This document shows positions 16,527-23,992 of a DNA stretch of 64,000 nucleotides, one piece after another. The position numbers and the translations under genes were made by a program. The stretch's first letter is position 1. Every line of letters begins with the position of its first letter. The notes below the pieces were generated by a model. That model was not told where the DNA came from, did no database searches, and saw only the letters and a list, made by a program, of their open reading frames with translations. This DNA is from Candidatus Competibacteraceae bacterium (GTDB lineage Bacteria > Pseudomonadota > Gammaproteobacteria > Competibacterales > Competibacteraceae), in NCBI GenBank assembly GCA_016712625.1, contig JADJQQ010000006.1, positions 1-64,000 on the forward strand, given 5' to 3'.

Positions 16527-17108
16527 ATGGTTCACCAGCTGCCTGAACTGCCTTATGCCAAGAATGCTCTAGAACCCCATATCTCGGCCGAAACCATTGA
16601 ATATCATTATGGCAAGCACCATCAAACTTACGTTACCAACCTCAATAACCTGATTAAAGGCACGGAATTCGAGAACCTGTCTTTGGAAGACATCGTGTTG
16701 AAATCTTCCGGCGGTCTCTTCAACAATGCCGCGCAAGTGTGGAATCACACCTTTTACTGGAACTGTCTGAAGCCCGGCGGCGGCGGCGAGCCCAGTGGGG
16801 CGCTGGCCGAGGCGATCAATAAGAAGTTTGGTTCCTTTGCCACCTTCAAGGAAGAATTCACCAAATGCGCGGTCGGCACCTTTGGCTCCGGTTGGGGCTG
16901 GCTGATCAAGAACCCGGATGGTTCGGTGGAACTATTGAGTACTTCCAATGCGGGGACGCCGGCCACTTCTGGCAAGCAAGCCTTGTTGACTTGCGATGTG
17001 TGGGAACATGCCTACTACATCGACTATCGCAACCTGCGACCCCAATATGTTGAGGCATTCTGGAGTTTGGTTAATTGGGACTTTGTAGCCAAACAGTTCG
17101 CTGCTTAA
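16527..17108 (+). CDS. sodB: Iron superoxide dismutase
   Basis: The 193-residue product aligns by eye from end to end with FeSOD. Metal ligands are visible as the His in IEYHYGKHH (about residue 27), the His in QVWNHTFYW (about 74), the Asp of LLTCDVWEHAYYIDYRN and the His of the same block. The Gln in SGKQALLTCDVW and GTFGSGWGWL are also conserved. It detoxifies superoxide in the cytoplasm as a homodimer. The ATG follows GGAGAG. It stands alone, with its own upstream region of about 260 nt. Confidence 0.95.
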   Translation: MVHQLPELPYAKNALEPHISAETIEYHYGKHHQTYVTNLNNLIKGTEFENLSLEDIVLKSSGGLFNNAAQVWNHTFYWNCLKPGGGGEPSGALAEAINKKFGSFATFKEEFTKCAVGTFGSGWGWLIKNPDGSVELLSTSNAGTPATSGKQALLTCDVWEHAYYIDYRNLRPQYVEAFWSLVNWDFVAKQFAA

Positions 17109-17605
17109 CTTAAGGCGACGTGGTTGGGGTCACGCTGCTACTCGGCTGATCCCAACTTCTCAGCATTAGCCGGGATAAATTCAGGAAATTTTGCGTATTG
17201 AGTATTAATAAGTATACAATATATAGTATATTGTTTTTATTGTTTTATTCTATTTTTTTTGCTACTTGTTAGAAAATAATAACCCTTTATATTAGGGTTA
17301 TTATTGGTTAATTTATTTTAATTCAAATAGTTAATTATGAAAATGTTATTGATCTTATGTAATGCAATTTTTTGTCATTTACATATTATACTTTATAGTA
17401 ATTTATGAGATAATTGGCTAAATGTACCTATATCAATGCATATTTTGGTTTGTCATTAATTAAAGAACGTTGCCATGTTGGCCTCAGCCTTTTTGTCCCC
17501 TTGGTAATCCTTCTTTATCGGCTTGGATGCTAAGGAACGTTGAAGAGAGATCCAGTTGAAGAGACCATTGTGTTCGATTGAACTTTGTTTCGGTAATTTT
17601 TAGCC
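17109..17605. other. AT-rich intergenic region opening the GTPase island
   Basis: This 497-nt gap is strikingly AT-rich (long T and A/T runs at 17195-17270 and 17300-17460) compared with the flanking GC-rich DNA. Apart from the inverted repeat at 17275-17305 I see no gene. It probably carries the promoter of the downstream operon. Confidence 0.5.
17275..17305. terminator. 12-bp inverted repeat, probable bidirectional terminator
   Basis: AATAATAACCCT and its exact reverse complement AGGGTTATTATT flank a 7-nt loop. The stem is AT-rich at its base and GC-containing at the tip, and T-rich DNA flanks it on both sides. It lies about 170 nt downstream of sodB. A protein-binding operator for the downstream operon is an alternative. 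Confidence 0.45.
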
Positions 17606-18631
17606 ATGCCACAAAAACTCTGGCTTTACACCAGCCATCTATCGCTTAATAATGTGTTGACCTTAAAAGTTTTTTTAGGGTTAACCAAGAATGATGAGGT
17701 AGCGATTTGGGAGTATACGGAGAATCCAGCCATTGCTGCGGCCTTGTTAGTCGATGCCGACAGTGAGGATGGGAAACTGCAATTAAAGGAGTGGATCGCT
17801 AAAGGTAAGTCACAAGTGTTGATCGCCTTCAGTCAGGGAGCGGAAGGCCTGCCCGAAAATGTTTTAATGTTGCCGCGCCCACTGCGGCTGGCCGAACTGA
17901 TTACTGTTTTAAAGCAAGCCGCTAAGCGCTTTCTGGGTTCCTCTTCACCACAAGAAGAGCAAAAGTCTACGACGGTTGTGCAATCTGGCGGAGTCAGCGA
18001 GAAAACTGGCGATATAAGCGCACCGACATCACCCAAGATTCGCCGAGTCTTTGAAGTGCTCTGCGGGAACCGGGATAAGGTTCTAAAAGTTTTTGGCGGG
18101 GCTGCGCAACCCGTTGTTTTTGATATATCCCGGCGGCGCTATTATCCTTCTAATGATGCTGGTCAAATCGAAATAGAAAATTTACTGACTTCCGCTGCTC
18201 GGCGTACGCATATAGAAGAGATCAATATCAATCAGCTCGCGAAAGAAACACAGAATCTCAAGGGGCAAGAGCTTGATGTCCCGCTCTGGGCAGCGGCGCT
18301 AGCTGCTTCTAGTGGGCAGTTGTTTGATGGCCTATTTCGGGATGAATTTTTTCGGCTAAACCGGTGGCCCGATCTGAAAAAATTAGGGCAAAATCCCCTG
18401 CATTTGAAGCTGACGGCCTTGTTAAGGCACGGGGGAACCATCGATCATTTTGCTGATATTATCAAAGTGCCGACTGGAGATATTATTAACTTTATTAATG
18501 CCTGTTATGCCTTAAATTATTTAGACCACCAAACGAAACCCGCTGTGCAAAATAAGGTGCCCTTACCAGAGCAAATTAACGCCAACAAACGTAGCTTGCT
18601 GAGCAGGATTCGTAGCAGGTTGGGAATCTGA
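17606..18631 (+). CDS. Pseudo-receiver / winged-helix protein linked to GTPase-roadblock system
   Basis: A 341-residue soluble protein. Residues 1-115 look like a response-regulator-like alpha/beta domain (AALLVDADSEDG, then VLIAFSQGAEGLPENVLMLPRPLRLAELITVLKQA, resembling the last beta-alpha unit of a receiver), but the usual phosphorylation-site pattern is not clear. After a Ser/Gln-rich linker, residues 145-320 contain a helical region ending in a winged-helix-like segment (LKLTALLRHGGTIDHFADIIKVPTGDIINFINACYALNYL). The last residues are basic (KRSLLSRIRSRLG). Its stop overlaps the GTPase ATG (TGATG overlap at 18631). Likely an adaptor or effector of the GTPase; this is inferred from context only. 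Confidence 0.65.
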   Translation: MPQKLWLYTSHLSLNNVLTLKVFLGLTKNDEVAIWEYTENPAIAAALLVDADSEDGKLQLKEWIAKGKSQVLIAFSQGAEGLPENVLMLPRPLRLAELITVLKQAAKRFLGSSSPQEEQKSTTVVQSGGVSEKTGDISAPTSPKIRRVFEVLCGNRDKVLKVFGGAAQPVVFDISRRRYYPSNDAGQIEIENLLTSAARRTHIEEININQLAKETQNLKGQELDVPLWAAALAASSGQLFDGLFRDEFFRLNRWPDLKKLGQNPLHLKLTALLRHGGTIDHFADIIKVPTGDIINFINACYALNYLDHQTKPAVQNKVPLPEQINANKRSLLSRIRSRLGI

Positions 18632-19158
18632 TGAAACAAATTAAATTTATTTTTACTGGACCTCCTGGTGCTGGGAAAACCACCGCGATCTCGACTATCA
18701 GCGAATTTCCCCCGGTTTCCACAGATGTGTTTTCTACTGACGGCTTGTCAAGCCTTAAGGAAAAAACAACAGTAGCAATGGATTTTGGCCAAATTACCTT
18801 GGATAATGGCCAAAAAATTGGACTCTATGGTACCCCAGGCCAGCAGCGCTTCAAATTTATGTGGGATATCCTAGTCAGGGGCGGCTTGGGTTTGATTGTT
18901 TTAGTTGATAATAGGCGTTCTGATCCTCTTAAAGATTTGGAAATCTATCTGGAAAATTTTTCCGAATTTATCAATGAAACCGATGCGGTTATTGGGGTTA
19001 CTTGTATGGATCTGAAAGATACTCCAACACTGGATGACTATCAGGATTTTCTCCAAAAGCTTGGCCGAATCTATCCTGTCTTTGCGGTTGATGCGCGTAA
19101 TAAAGAGGACGTGCTTTTATTATTGAGTGCTTTATTGGCTTGTTTGGAGATTTCATAG
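18631..19158 (+). CDS. Small Ras-like GTPase (COG2229, CvnD/MglA-like)
   Basis: A 175-residue GTPase. G1 is GPPGAGKTT (residues 10-18), a TVAMDFG block (47-53) stands for the switch region, G3 is GTPGQQRF (67-74), G4 appears as TCMD (124-127) in place of NKxD, and the G5 region is VDAR (153-156). These are features of the bacterial GTPases of COG2229, which include the actinobacterial conservon CvnD and are related to MglA of polarity and motility control. Such proteins are stimulated or bound by roadblock/LC7 partners, one of which is encoded 1.2 kb downstream. The gene overlaps its upstream neighbour by 1 nt. Confidence 0.85.
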   Translation: MKQIKFIFTGPPGAGKTTAISTISEFPPVSTDVFSTDGLSSLKEKTTVAMDFGQITLDNGQKIGLYGTPGQQRFKFMWDILVRGGLGLIVLVDNRRSDPLKDLEIYLENFSEFINETDAVIGVTCMDLKDTPTLDDYQDFLQKLGRIYPVFAVDARNKEDVLLLLSALLACLEIS

Positions 19159-19253
19159 CAAACATGCAGTGCCTGCGAAATTCTTTAGACATGGCTAGCA
19201 GGCGCTTTAAGATATATTGGCGTAACTATTATTATTACTAATATGGTTGGCTT

Positions 19254-20087
19254 ATGAAACTAAAGAAAGGTAAATTTACAAAGGGTAAATTAGCCTCGCT
19301 TTTCGGTTTTAAAAGCCAAGAGGAATCAATTGCATCTGAAGGATCATCCGCGCCAAATGGTCTCATGGGAATAGAATTGGCTGAAGAGAGGGAATCGGTC
19401 GAGAGTGATTATAGCTTGCGACAACCAGCGGCTGTTCGGGTTGATCAAGAGATTGACCTGATTGAAAATAATAAGATTTCTAAAAAAGAGCGTTTCGGTA
19501 GCGAGAAAGATGATATTTTGGAGTCAGAAGGCTTAACTCTACTAAATGCACCTGAACGGGGTGCGCCTGGACTGGGTGTGGTTGACTCAATCGATAATCA
19601 AATTGAAGTAGATATTCATGAGGCAGGCATGGAATACGACGACCATCTTGTTGTGGATTTCACGAAAGAGCAACTAGCACAGTGTGAGAAAAAGCTAGCT
19701 GAGTTTATGAGATTATGCGCTGGGGCTTATGGTGCTTTGCTCTCAACTGTAGACGGTCATGAGCTTGTATATCTATTTGAGCGTGATTTGCCTGCCCATA
19801 AAATAGCGACAATGAATAGCTCTTTACTAGCCCTTGGGGAAACTATCGCCAGAGAAGCTTTGCAGAGACTTTGTCAGTTTGTCATTTTAGAAAATAGTGA
19901 TGGCCGCGTCGTTTCTCTGCGTGTAAGCAATATATTAATGCTGACATGCATTGCTTCTGAAGAAACAAATCTTGGTATGCTGCTTCGGCTGAGTCGTAAT
20001 ACTGCTAGTTCTTTAACTCAAATAATGCATACTGAAGATATACTAGATAGAGTATTAAGAGATCGTTTAAACTCCAAGAGAATCTGA
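19254..20087 (+). CDS. Roadblock-like domain protein with long acidic N-terminus
   Basis: A 277-residue protein. The first 20 residues are lysine-rich (MKLKKGKFTKGKLA). Residues 20-140 are acidic and low in structure, and residues 145-270 form an alpha/beta domain (KKLAEFMRLCAGAYGALLSTVDGHELVYLFERDLPAHKIATMNSSL begins it, quoted here only in part as landmarks AYGALLSTVDG and HKIATMNSSLLALGE) typical of roadblock/LC7 folds. The ending is HTEDILDRVLRDRL. It has its own ATG 95 nt after the GTPase gene. Codon use is AT-rich like its neighbours. Probably a GTPase partner; no direct evidence for function. Confidence 0.6.
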   Translation: MKLKKGKFTKGKLASLFGFKSQEESIASEGSSAPNGLMGIELAEERESVESDYSLRQPAAVRVDQEIDLIENNKISKKERFGSEKDDILESEGLTLLNAPERGAPGLGVVDSIDNQIEVDIHEAGMEYDDHLVVDFTKEQLAQCEKKLAEFMRLCAGAYGALLSTVDGHELVYLFERDLPAHKIATMNSSLLALGETIAREALQRLCQFVILENSDGRVVSLRVSNILMLTCIASEETNLGMLLRLSRNTASSLTQIMHTEDILDRVLRDRLNSKRI

Positions 20088-20379
20088 TTATTAATAATAA
20101 ATTAAACTCTATTTCTCTATAGTTTTTCTACTGGAGATGATGGGGGAAGGTTTTTCTGGAATGCTTTGTTGACTTTTTAATTATCGCTAATCAAATAATT
20201 AAAAGGGACTATATGAAAAGTCTGAATACTCAGCTTAGAGCAGAGCAGTTTGGTTAACCTAATCGGCCGCTTCTGGTCGTTTGGGGATTTCGTTGACGGG
20301 CGGTACGTATTTGCGTGGCGTGCTGACTTATTTTTTAATTTAAACATGCATCTTAACTTGATTTAAGGAGAGTATTTAA
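20088..20379. other. Spacer between the two roadblock genes
   Basis: This is 292 nt of AT-rich DNA. A tiny frame at 20213-20257 (ATGAAAAGTC, 14 codons) follows AAAAGGGA and might be a leader, but it is too short to judge. A GC-richer patch at 20262-20325 does not fold into an obvious hairpin. AAGGAG at 20366-20371 is the ribosome binding site of the next gene. Confidence 0.3.
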
Positions 20380-20739
20380 ATGGCAAGTATTAAACAAACC
20401 CTTGAAGAAATAATGTCCATGGAAGGGGCCTTATGCGCCGCTGTGGTTGACTCATCCAGCGGTATGATCTTAGGATCGGCGGGTACGGCTGTCGATATCG
20501 AAGTAGCTGCGGCGGGTAACACCGAAGTGGTACGCGCCAAGGTAAAGACGATGCGAGCTTTGGGCTTGAATGATACGATTGAAGATATCTTAATTACTTT
20601 GGGTAAACAATTCCATATTATCCGCCCGTCTGCTCGTAAGGAAGGCGTTTTTATTTATTTTGTCGTAGACAAGCAAACAGGTAACTTAGCCTTGTCTCGC
20701 CGCAAGGTGATCGATGCGGATAAGAGCTTAGATTTCTGA
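20380..20739 (+). CDS. Roadblock/LC7 domain protein
   Basis: A compact 119-residue single-domain protein: MASIKQTLEEIMSMEGALCAAVVDSSSG at the start (helix 1 and the first strands), NTEVVRAKVKTMRALGLND in the centre and IEDILITLGKQFHIIRP then a last strand pair. This is the roadblock/LC7 pattern of MglB and CvnB proteins, dimeric regulators of small GTPases. AAGGAG precedes the ATG by 8 nt. A terminator follows at 20798-20830, so it is the last gene of the island operon. Confidence 0.8.
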   Translation: MASIKQTLEEIMSMEGALCAAVVDSSSGMILGSAGTAVDIEVAAAGNTEVVRAKVKTMRALGLNDTIEDILITLGKQFHIIRPSARKEGVFIYFVVDKQTGNLALSRRKVIDADKSLDF

Positions 20740-20797
20740 TGAGCTTCCATAGGATCAACGTCTTATTTGGATTATTTTAAGCATTTTTCGGCTTGAT

Positions 20798-20830
20798 AAA
20801 CCCTATCATCTGCGGAAGGTAGGGTTTTTT
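20798..20830 (+). terminator. Rho-independent terminator after the roadblock gene
   Basis: AAACCCTA and TAGGGTTT form an 8-bp stem around a 14-nt loop, followed by further T residues (20825-20830). It lies about 60 nt past the stop at 20739. Confidence 0.8.
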
Positions 20831-20921
20831 CATGTAGGTTTTTGTTAACCGGTTTTTACTAGGTTTCGAATGTCGGGTTCTCTTAGAGGTATCTGCTAGA
20901 AAACCACCACGTATTAAGGCC

Positions 20922-21047
20922 ATGGCTTATAATTTAGCTAATCAATTAGCTTTAAAGAAGAAGACCAGCGTCCACATCAGCAAATCCAAGTTGTTAAAGA
21001 GTTTTAACAGAATGCTGGGGGATTGGCTCAAGGGTCATCACTCCTGA
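20922..21047 (+). pseudogene. Short HTH-like ORF, possible transposase remnant
   Basis: A 41-codon frame (start MAYNLANQLALKKK, middle VHISKSKLLKSFNRMLG) resembles the helix-turn-helix of IS630-type transposases, where a segment like 'vHISkSqv..iLkrmgl' is usual. No other part of such an element or terminal repeats are visible. The rest of the 20831-21123 gap holds nothing recognisable. Confidence 0.25.
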
Positions 21048-21123
21048 TGCAAGCAATCTTATTATCCTCATTGCGCAATTCACTGGCTCTCCTTGCTAAT
21101 ACATTAGGTTCACGGAAACCGGC

Positions 21124-21726
21124 ATGATCAGTCTCTATTCGCTAAAACCCGCTTTTCAAAATTGGTTGCGACCGGTTGCAATTGGGCTGCATGCCCGGGG
21201 AATCAGCGCCAATCAAGTCACAATCGCCGCATTGTTATTAGCGCTTGCCACAGGTGGCCTGCTTGCTTTATGGCCAAAACCAACGATACTGCTGGCATTG
21301 CCGCCGGTATTGTTGCTTCGAATGGCCTTGAATGCCCTGGACGGGATGTTGGCGCGCGAATTTCAACGACCGACGCCGTTGGGAGCTCTCTTGAATGAAG
21401 TGGGCGATGTGGTAGCGGACGCCGCGCTGTATCTGCCGCTGGCTTTAATACCGGGAATTTCGGCTTCTTTAGTCATGTTGTTGGTGCTGCTGGCGGTGTT
21501 GAGTGAGTTCTGTGGGGTGCTGGCGGTGCAAATTGGAGCCAGCCGCCGCTACGATGGCCCGATGGGGAAAAGCGACCGCGCGCTGTTGCTTGGCGCTATC
21601 GGCTTGTTACTCGGCGTCGGTGTTCCGGCGGGTTTTTGGTTGGCGGCTGTGCTGTCGCTGGCCTGTGGTTTGTTGTGTCTGACTTGCTTTAATCGGCTGC
21701 GCGCCGCATTGCGGGAACTTAAATGA
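21124..21726 (+). CDS. CDP-alcohol phosphatidyltransferase family protein
   Basis: A 200-residue membrane protein with about five to six hydrophobic helices. The catalytic signature is present as D73-G74-xx-A77-R78, then G87 and the aspartates D95 and D99 in NEVGDVVAD. The enzyme exchanges CMP of a CDP-activated lipid or alcohol for an alcohol. It overlaps the next gene (ATGA-type, 4 nt). The set CDP-alcohol transferase, CdsA-like cytidylyltransferase, PlsC-like acyltransferase resembles the ynbAB locus of E. coli and probably makes a specific phospholipid; the head group is unknown. Confidence 0.85.
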   Translation: MISLYSLKPAFQNWLRPVAIGLHARGISANQVTIAALLLALATGGLLALWPKPTILLALPPVLLLRMALNALDGMLAREFQRPTPLGALLNEVGDVVADAALYLPLALIPGISASLVMLLVLLAVLSEFCGVLAVQIGASRRYDGPMGKSDRALLLGAIGLLLGVGVPAGFWLAAVLSLACGLLCLTCFNRLRAALRELK

Positions 21727-22652
21727 TATCGGTGACGCTAACCTCGCCCGCCGCGGTTGTTTTGGGCGGAGTTTGGGTCTTGTTGTTGGTCGCAACGGTT
21801 GTGGTATGGCGGATCGCGCCCGCGCCGGGCAGCGAATTGCGCCAGCGCATCCGCGGTTGGTGGATGATTGTCGCGCTGAGTTCGCTAGCGCTGGTTTTGA
21901 GCCGCACCACGGCGCTGGTGTTTTTCGGCGCTATCAGCTTCTTGGCCCTCAAGGAATACCTGACCCTGATTCCCACGCGAAAATCTGACCGGCGCGTGTT
22001 GTTCTGGGCCTATTTGAGTATTCCGATGCAGTACTACTGGATTGGCATCGAGTGGTACGGCATGTTCATCATCTTTATCCCGGTTTATCTGTTTTTACTG
22101 TTGCCGGTAGCGATGGTGCTGATCGGAGACACGCAAGGCTTTCTGCGGGCTGCCGGCACCTTGCATTGGGGTTTGATGAGCATGGTCTTCAGCTTGAGCC
22201 ATCTCGCCTTTTTATTGGTATTGCCGCAAGGGCAGTATCCACAGATTAGCGGCTTAGGTTTAGTGTTGTTTTTACTGTTGTTGACTGAGTTGAATGATGT
22301 GGCCCAGTTTTGTTGGGGCAAGTTGTTTGGCAAGCATAGGATTTCACCCACGGTTAGCCCAAACAAGACTGTGGAAGGCGCGGTCGGCGGTATGTTGACT
22401 ACGTTGGCGCTATCGGTGCTGCTGGCGCCATGGCTGACGCCCTTTGGAATGCGGGATGCCTTGTTCGCTGGCGCGCTGATCGGGGTTGCTGGCTTCTTTG
22501 GTGATTTGAGCTTGTCGGCATTGAAGCGCGATTTGGGCATCAAAGACAGCGGTAATCTGTTGCCGGGGCATGGCGGCATTCTCGATCGCGTGGACAGCTT
22601 GACTTACACAGCGCCGCTGTTTTTCCATTTCACCCGCTATCTTTATTTTTGA
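21723..22652 (+). CDS. Phosphatidate cytidylyltransferase (CdsA-like)
   Basis: A 309-residue polytopic membrane protein with about eight hydrophobic segments. The CdsA signature is complete near residues 262-290: SALKRDLGIKDSG, LPGHGGILDRVDS. It activates phosphatidate with CTP to CDP-diacylglycerol. It is coupled to the CDP-alcohol transferase upstream by a 4-nt overlap and is 7 nt from the acyltransferase downstream. It is probably a second, pathway-specific CdsA, as the housekeeping cdsA normally sits with dxr and uppS. Confidence 0.9.
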   Translation: MISVTLTSPAAVVLGGVWVLLLVATVVVWRIAPAPGSELRQRIRGWWMIVALSSLALVLSRTTALVFFGAISFLALKEYLTLIPTRKSDRRVLFWAYLSIPMQYYWIGIEWYGMFIIFIPVYLFLLLPVAMVLIGDTQGFLRAAGTLHWGLMSMVFSLSHLAFLLVLPQGQYPQISGLGLVLFLLLLTELNDVAQFCWGKLFGKHRISPTVSPNKTVEGAVGGMLTTLALSVLLAPWLTPFGMRDALFAGALIGVAGFFGDLSLSALKRDLGIKDSGNLLPGHGGILDRVDSLTYTAPLFFHFTRYLYF

Positions 22653-22659
22653 TGTCGCC

Positions 22660-23271
22660 ATGTGGCGGATTGCATTGCGTTTGCTGTTTTTTCTGCTGAT
22701 CGTCAAACCATTTTTTCTGCTGATGGTTGGCGTCAATGTGCGCAATCGCGAGCGGTTGCCTCATCAAGGACCCGCGCTGATCGTTGCCAACCACAATAGT
22801 CATTTGGATGCGCTGGTATTGGTGGCGATGCTGCCGTTGCCGTTGTTGTCTCGAACGCGACCGGCGGCATCGGCCGAGTATTTTTTGAAGGGTGGTTGGC
22901 GCGCCTGGTTTGCTACCAAAGTGATTGGAATCATTCCGGTGGCAACAGGCGGCGGCCGTCCCCATGCCGAGGTTTTGGGAGAAGTCCGGGATGTGTTGCA
23001 GGTTGGCGATATCGTGATCTTTTTTCCGGAAGGGACGCGGGGAGAACCCGAGTCTCTTGGAAAGCTGAAGACGGGTATCGCGTGGCTGGCGCAACAATTA
23101 CCGGCGGTTCCGGTTTATCCGGTGCGCTTGCAAGGCTTGGGTAAAGTTTTGCCCAAGGGGGATTGGCTGCCAGTGCCGTTTTTTTGTGATGCTTGGGTGG
23201 CAGAGCCGCTGCGCTGGGAGGGTGATCGGCAGCGATTCATGGCCGCGTTGACGGCGAGTTTGGGAGGATAA
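22660..23271 (+). CDS. 1-acyl-sn-glycerol-3-phosphate acyltransferase (PlsC-like)
   Basis: A 203-residue acyltransferase with an N-terminal hydrophobic helix, the catalytic NHNSHLD box (HX4D, residues 44-50) and the substrate-binding FPEGTRGEP motif around residue 125. It probably acylates a lysophosphatidate feeding the CdsA-like enzyme. Its last 35 nt overlap the 3' end of the convergent amidotransferase gene. The frame opens with ATG at 22660; the spacing to the upstream stop is 7 nt. Confidence 0.85.
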   Translation: MWRIALRLLFFLLIVKPFFLLMVGVNVRNRERLPHQGPALIVANHNSHLDALVLVAMLPLPLLSRTRPAASAEYFLKGGWRAWFATKVIGIIPVATGGGRPHAEVLGEVRDVLQVGDIVIFFPEGTRGEPESLGKLKTGIAWLAQQLPAVPVYPVRLQGLGKVLPKGDWLPVPFFCDAWVAEPLRWEGDRQRFMAALTASLGG

Positions 23272-23992
23272 GGTTATCCCTCGACACCACATTGGTCCCC
23301 AACCACTCATCTAAAAAATGGTCGAACCAGCGATCCAGCGCCGCATCATGGCGGGCGTGCTGATTGCGCTGTTCGGCGGCCGATTGCGCGCCGGGCGTGT
23401 CCAGTTCTGTTGCGCCCTCCACCAACCAAGCTTCGAGAATGCGTTGATTGACTTCCGGGTGAAACTGCACGCCGAAGCTATTGGCGCCGCAGCGGTAGGC
23501 CTGATGGGGAAAGCGGTCACCAATCGCCAGCAATTCCGCGCCAGCGGGCAGTTCGAAACCTTCGTGATGCCAGTGATAGACGTACAACGGCGTATCGAAC
23601 AAAGGGTGTCCCGCCGCTGTCGGCCAGATCGGAAAATAGCCGATTTCCGCCAGTCCGGCTGGATGCGGCTTGACCGTTGCGCCCAGCGCCCGCGCTAACA
23701 GTTGGGCGCCGAGGCAAATCCCCAGAAACGGTTGGCCGGATGCCAATGCCTGGGGAATCCAGTCCAACTGCGCTCGCACGCCCGGTAGTTTCGCCTCATC
23801 GTTAACGCTCATCGGCCCTCCGAACACAACGGCGCCAGCATAGCCGTCCATGGCGGTCGGTAGCGCCTGCCCAGCTTGCGGGTAGCAATAATCGAGTTGG
23901 TAGCCGCGTTCGCGCAGCTTGCGACGGCAGCGGCCGGCGCTCGCGTCGGGGGCCTGCATGATCAGTAGCAGGCGAGAGGATTCTGGCGTCAT
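23237..23992 (-). CDS. Class I glutamine amidotransferase (GMP synthase-like, stand-alone)
   Basis: A 251-residue protein with the catalytic triad of class I GATases: Cys93 in FLGICLGAQ, His178 and Glu180 in FGVQFHPEVN. The oxyanion strand appears as VVFGGPMSV. Stand-alone members of this group hydrolyse glutamine or gamma-glutamyl compounds and are often annotated 'GMP synthase-like' without being GuaA. It overlaps the DAHP synthase gene by 4 nt on the same strand, so they are cotranscribed, and overlaps the PlsC-like gene by 35 nt tail to tail. Confidence 0.85.
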   Translation of the reverse strand: MTPESSRLLLIMQAPDASAGRCRRKLRERGYQLDYCYPQAGQALPTAMDGYAGAVVFGGPMSVNDEAKLPGVRAQLDWIPQALASGQPFLGICLGAQLLARALGATVKPHPAGLAEIGYFPIWPTAAGHPLFDTPLYVYHWHHEGFELPAGAELLAIGDRFPHQAYRCGANSFGVQFHPEVNQRILEAWLVEGATELDTPGAQSAAEQRNQHARHDAALDRWFDHFLDEWLGTNVVSRDNLILPNSPSTRP

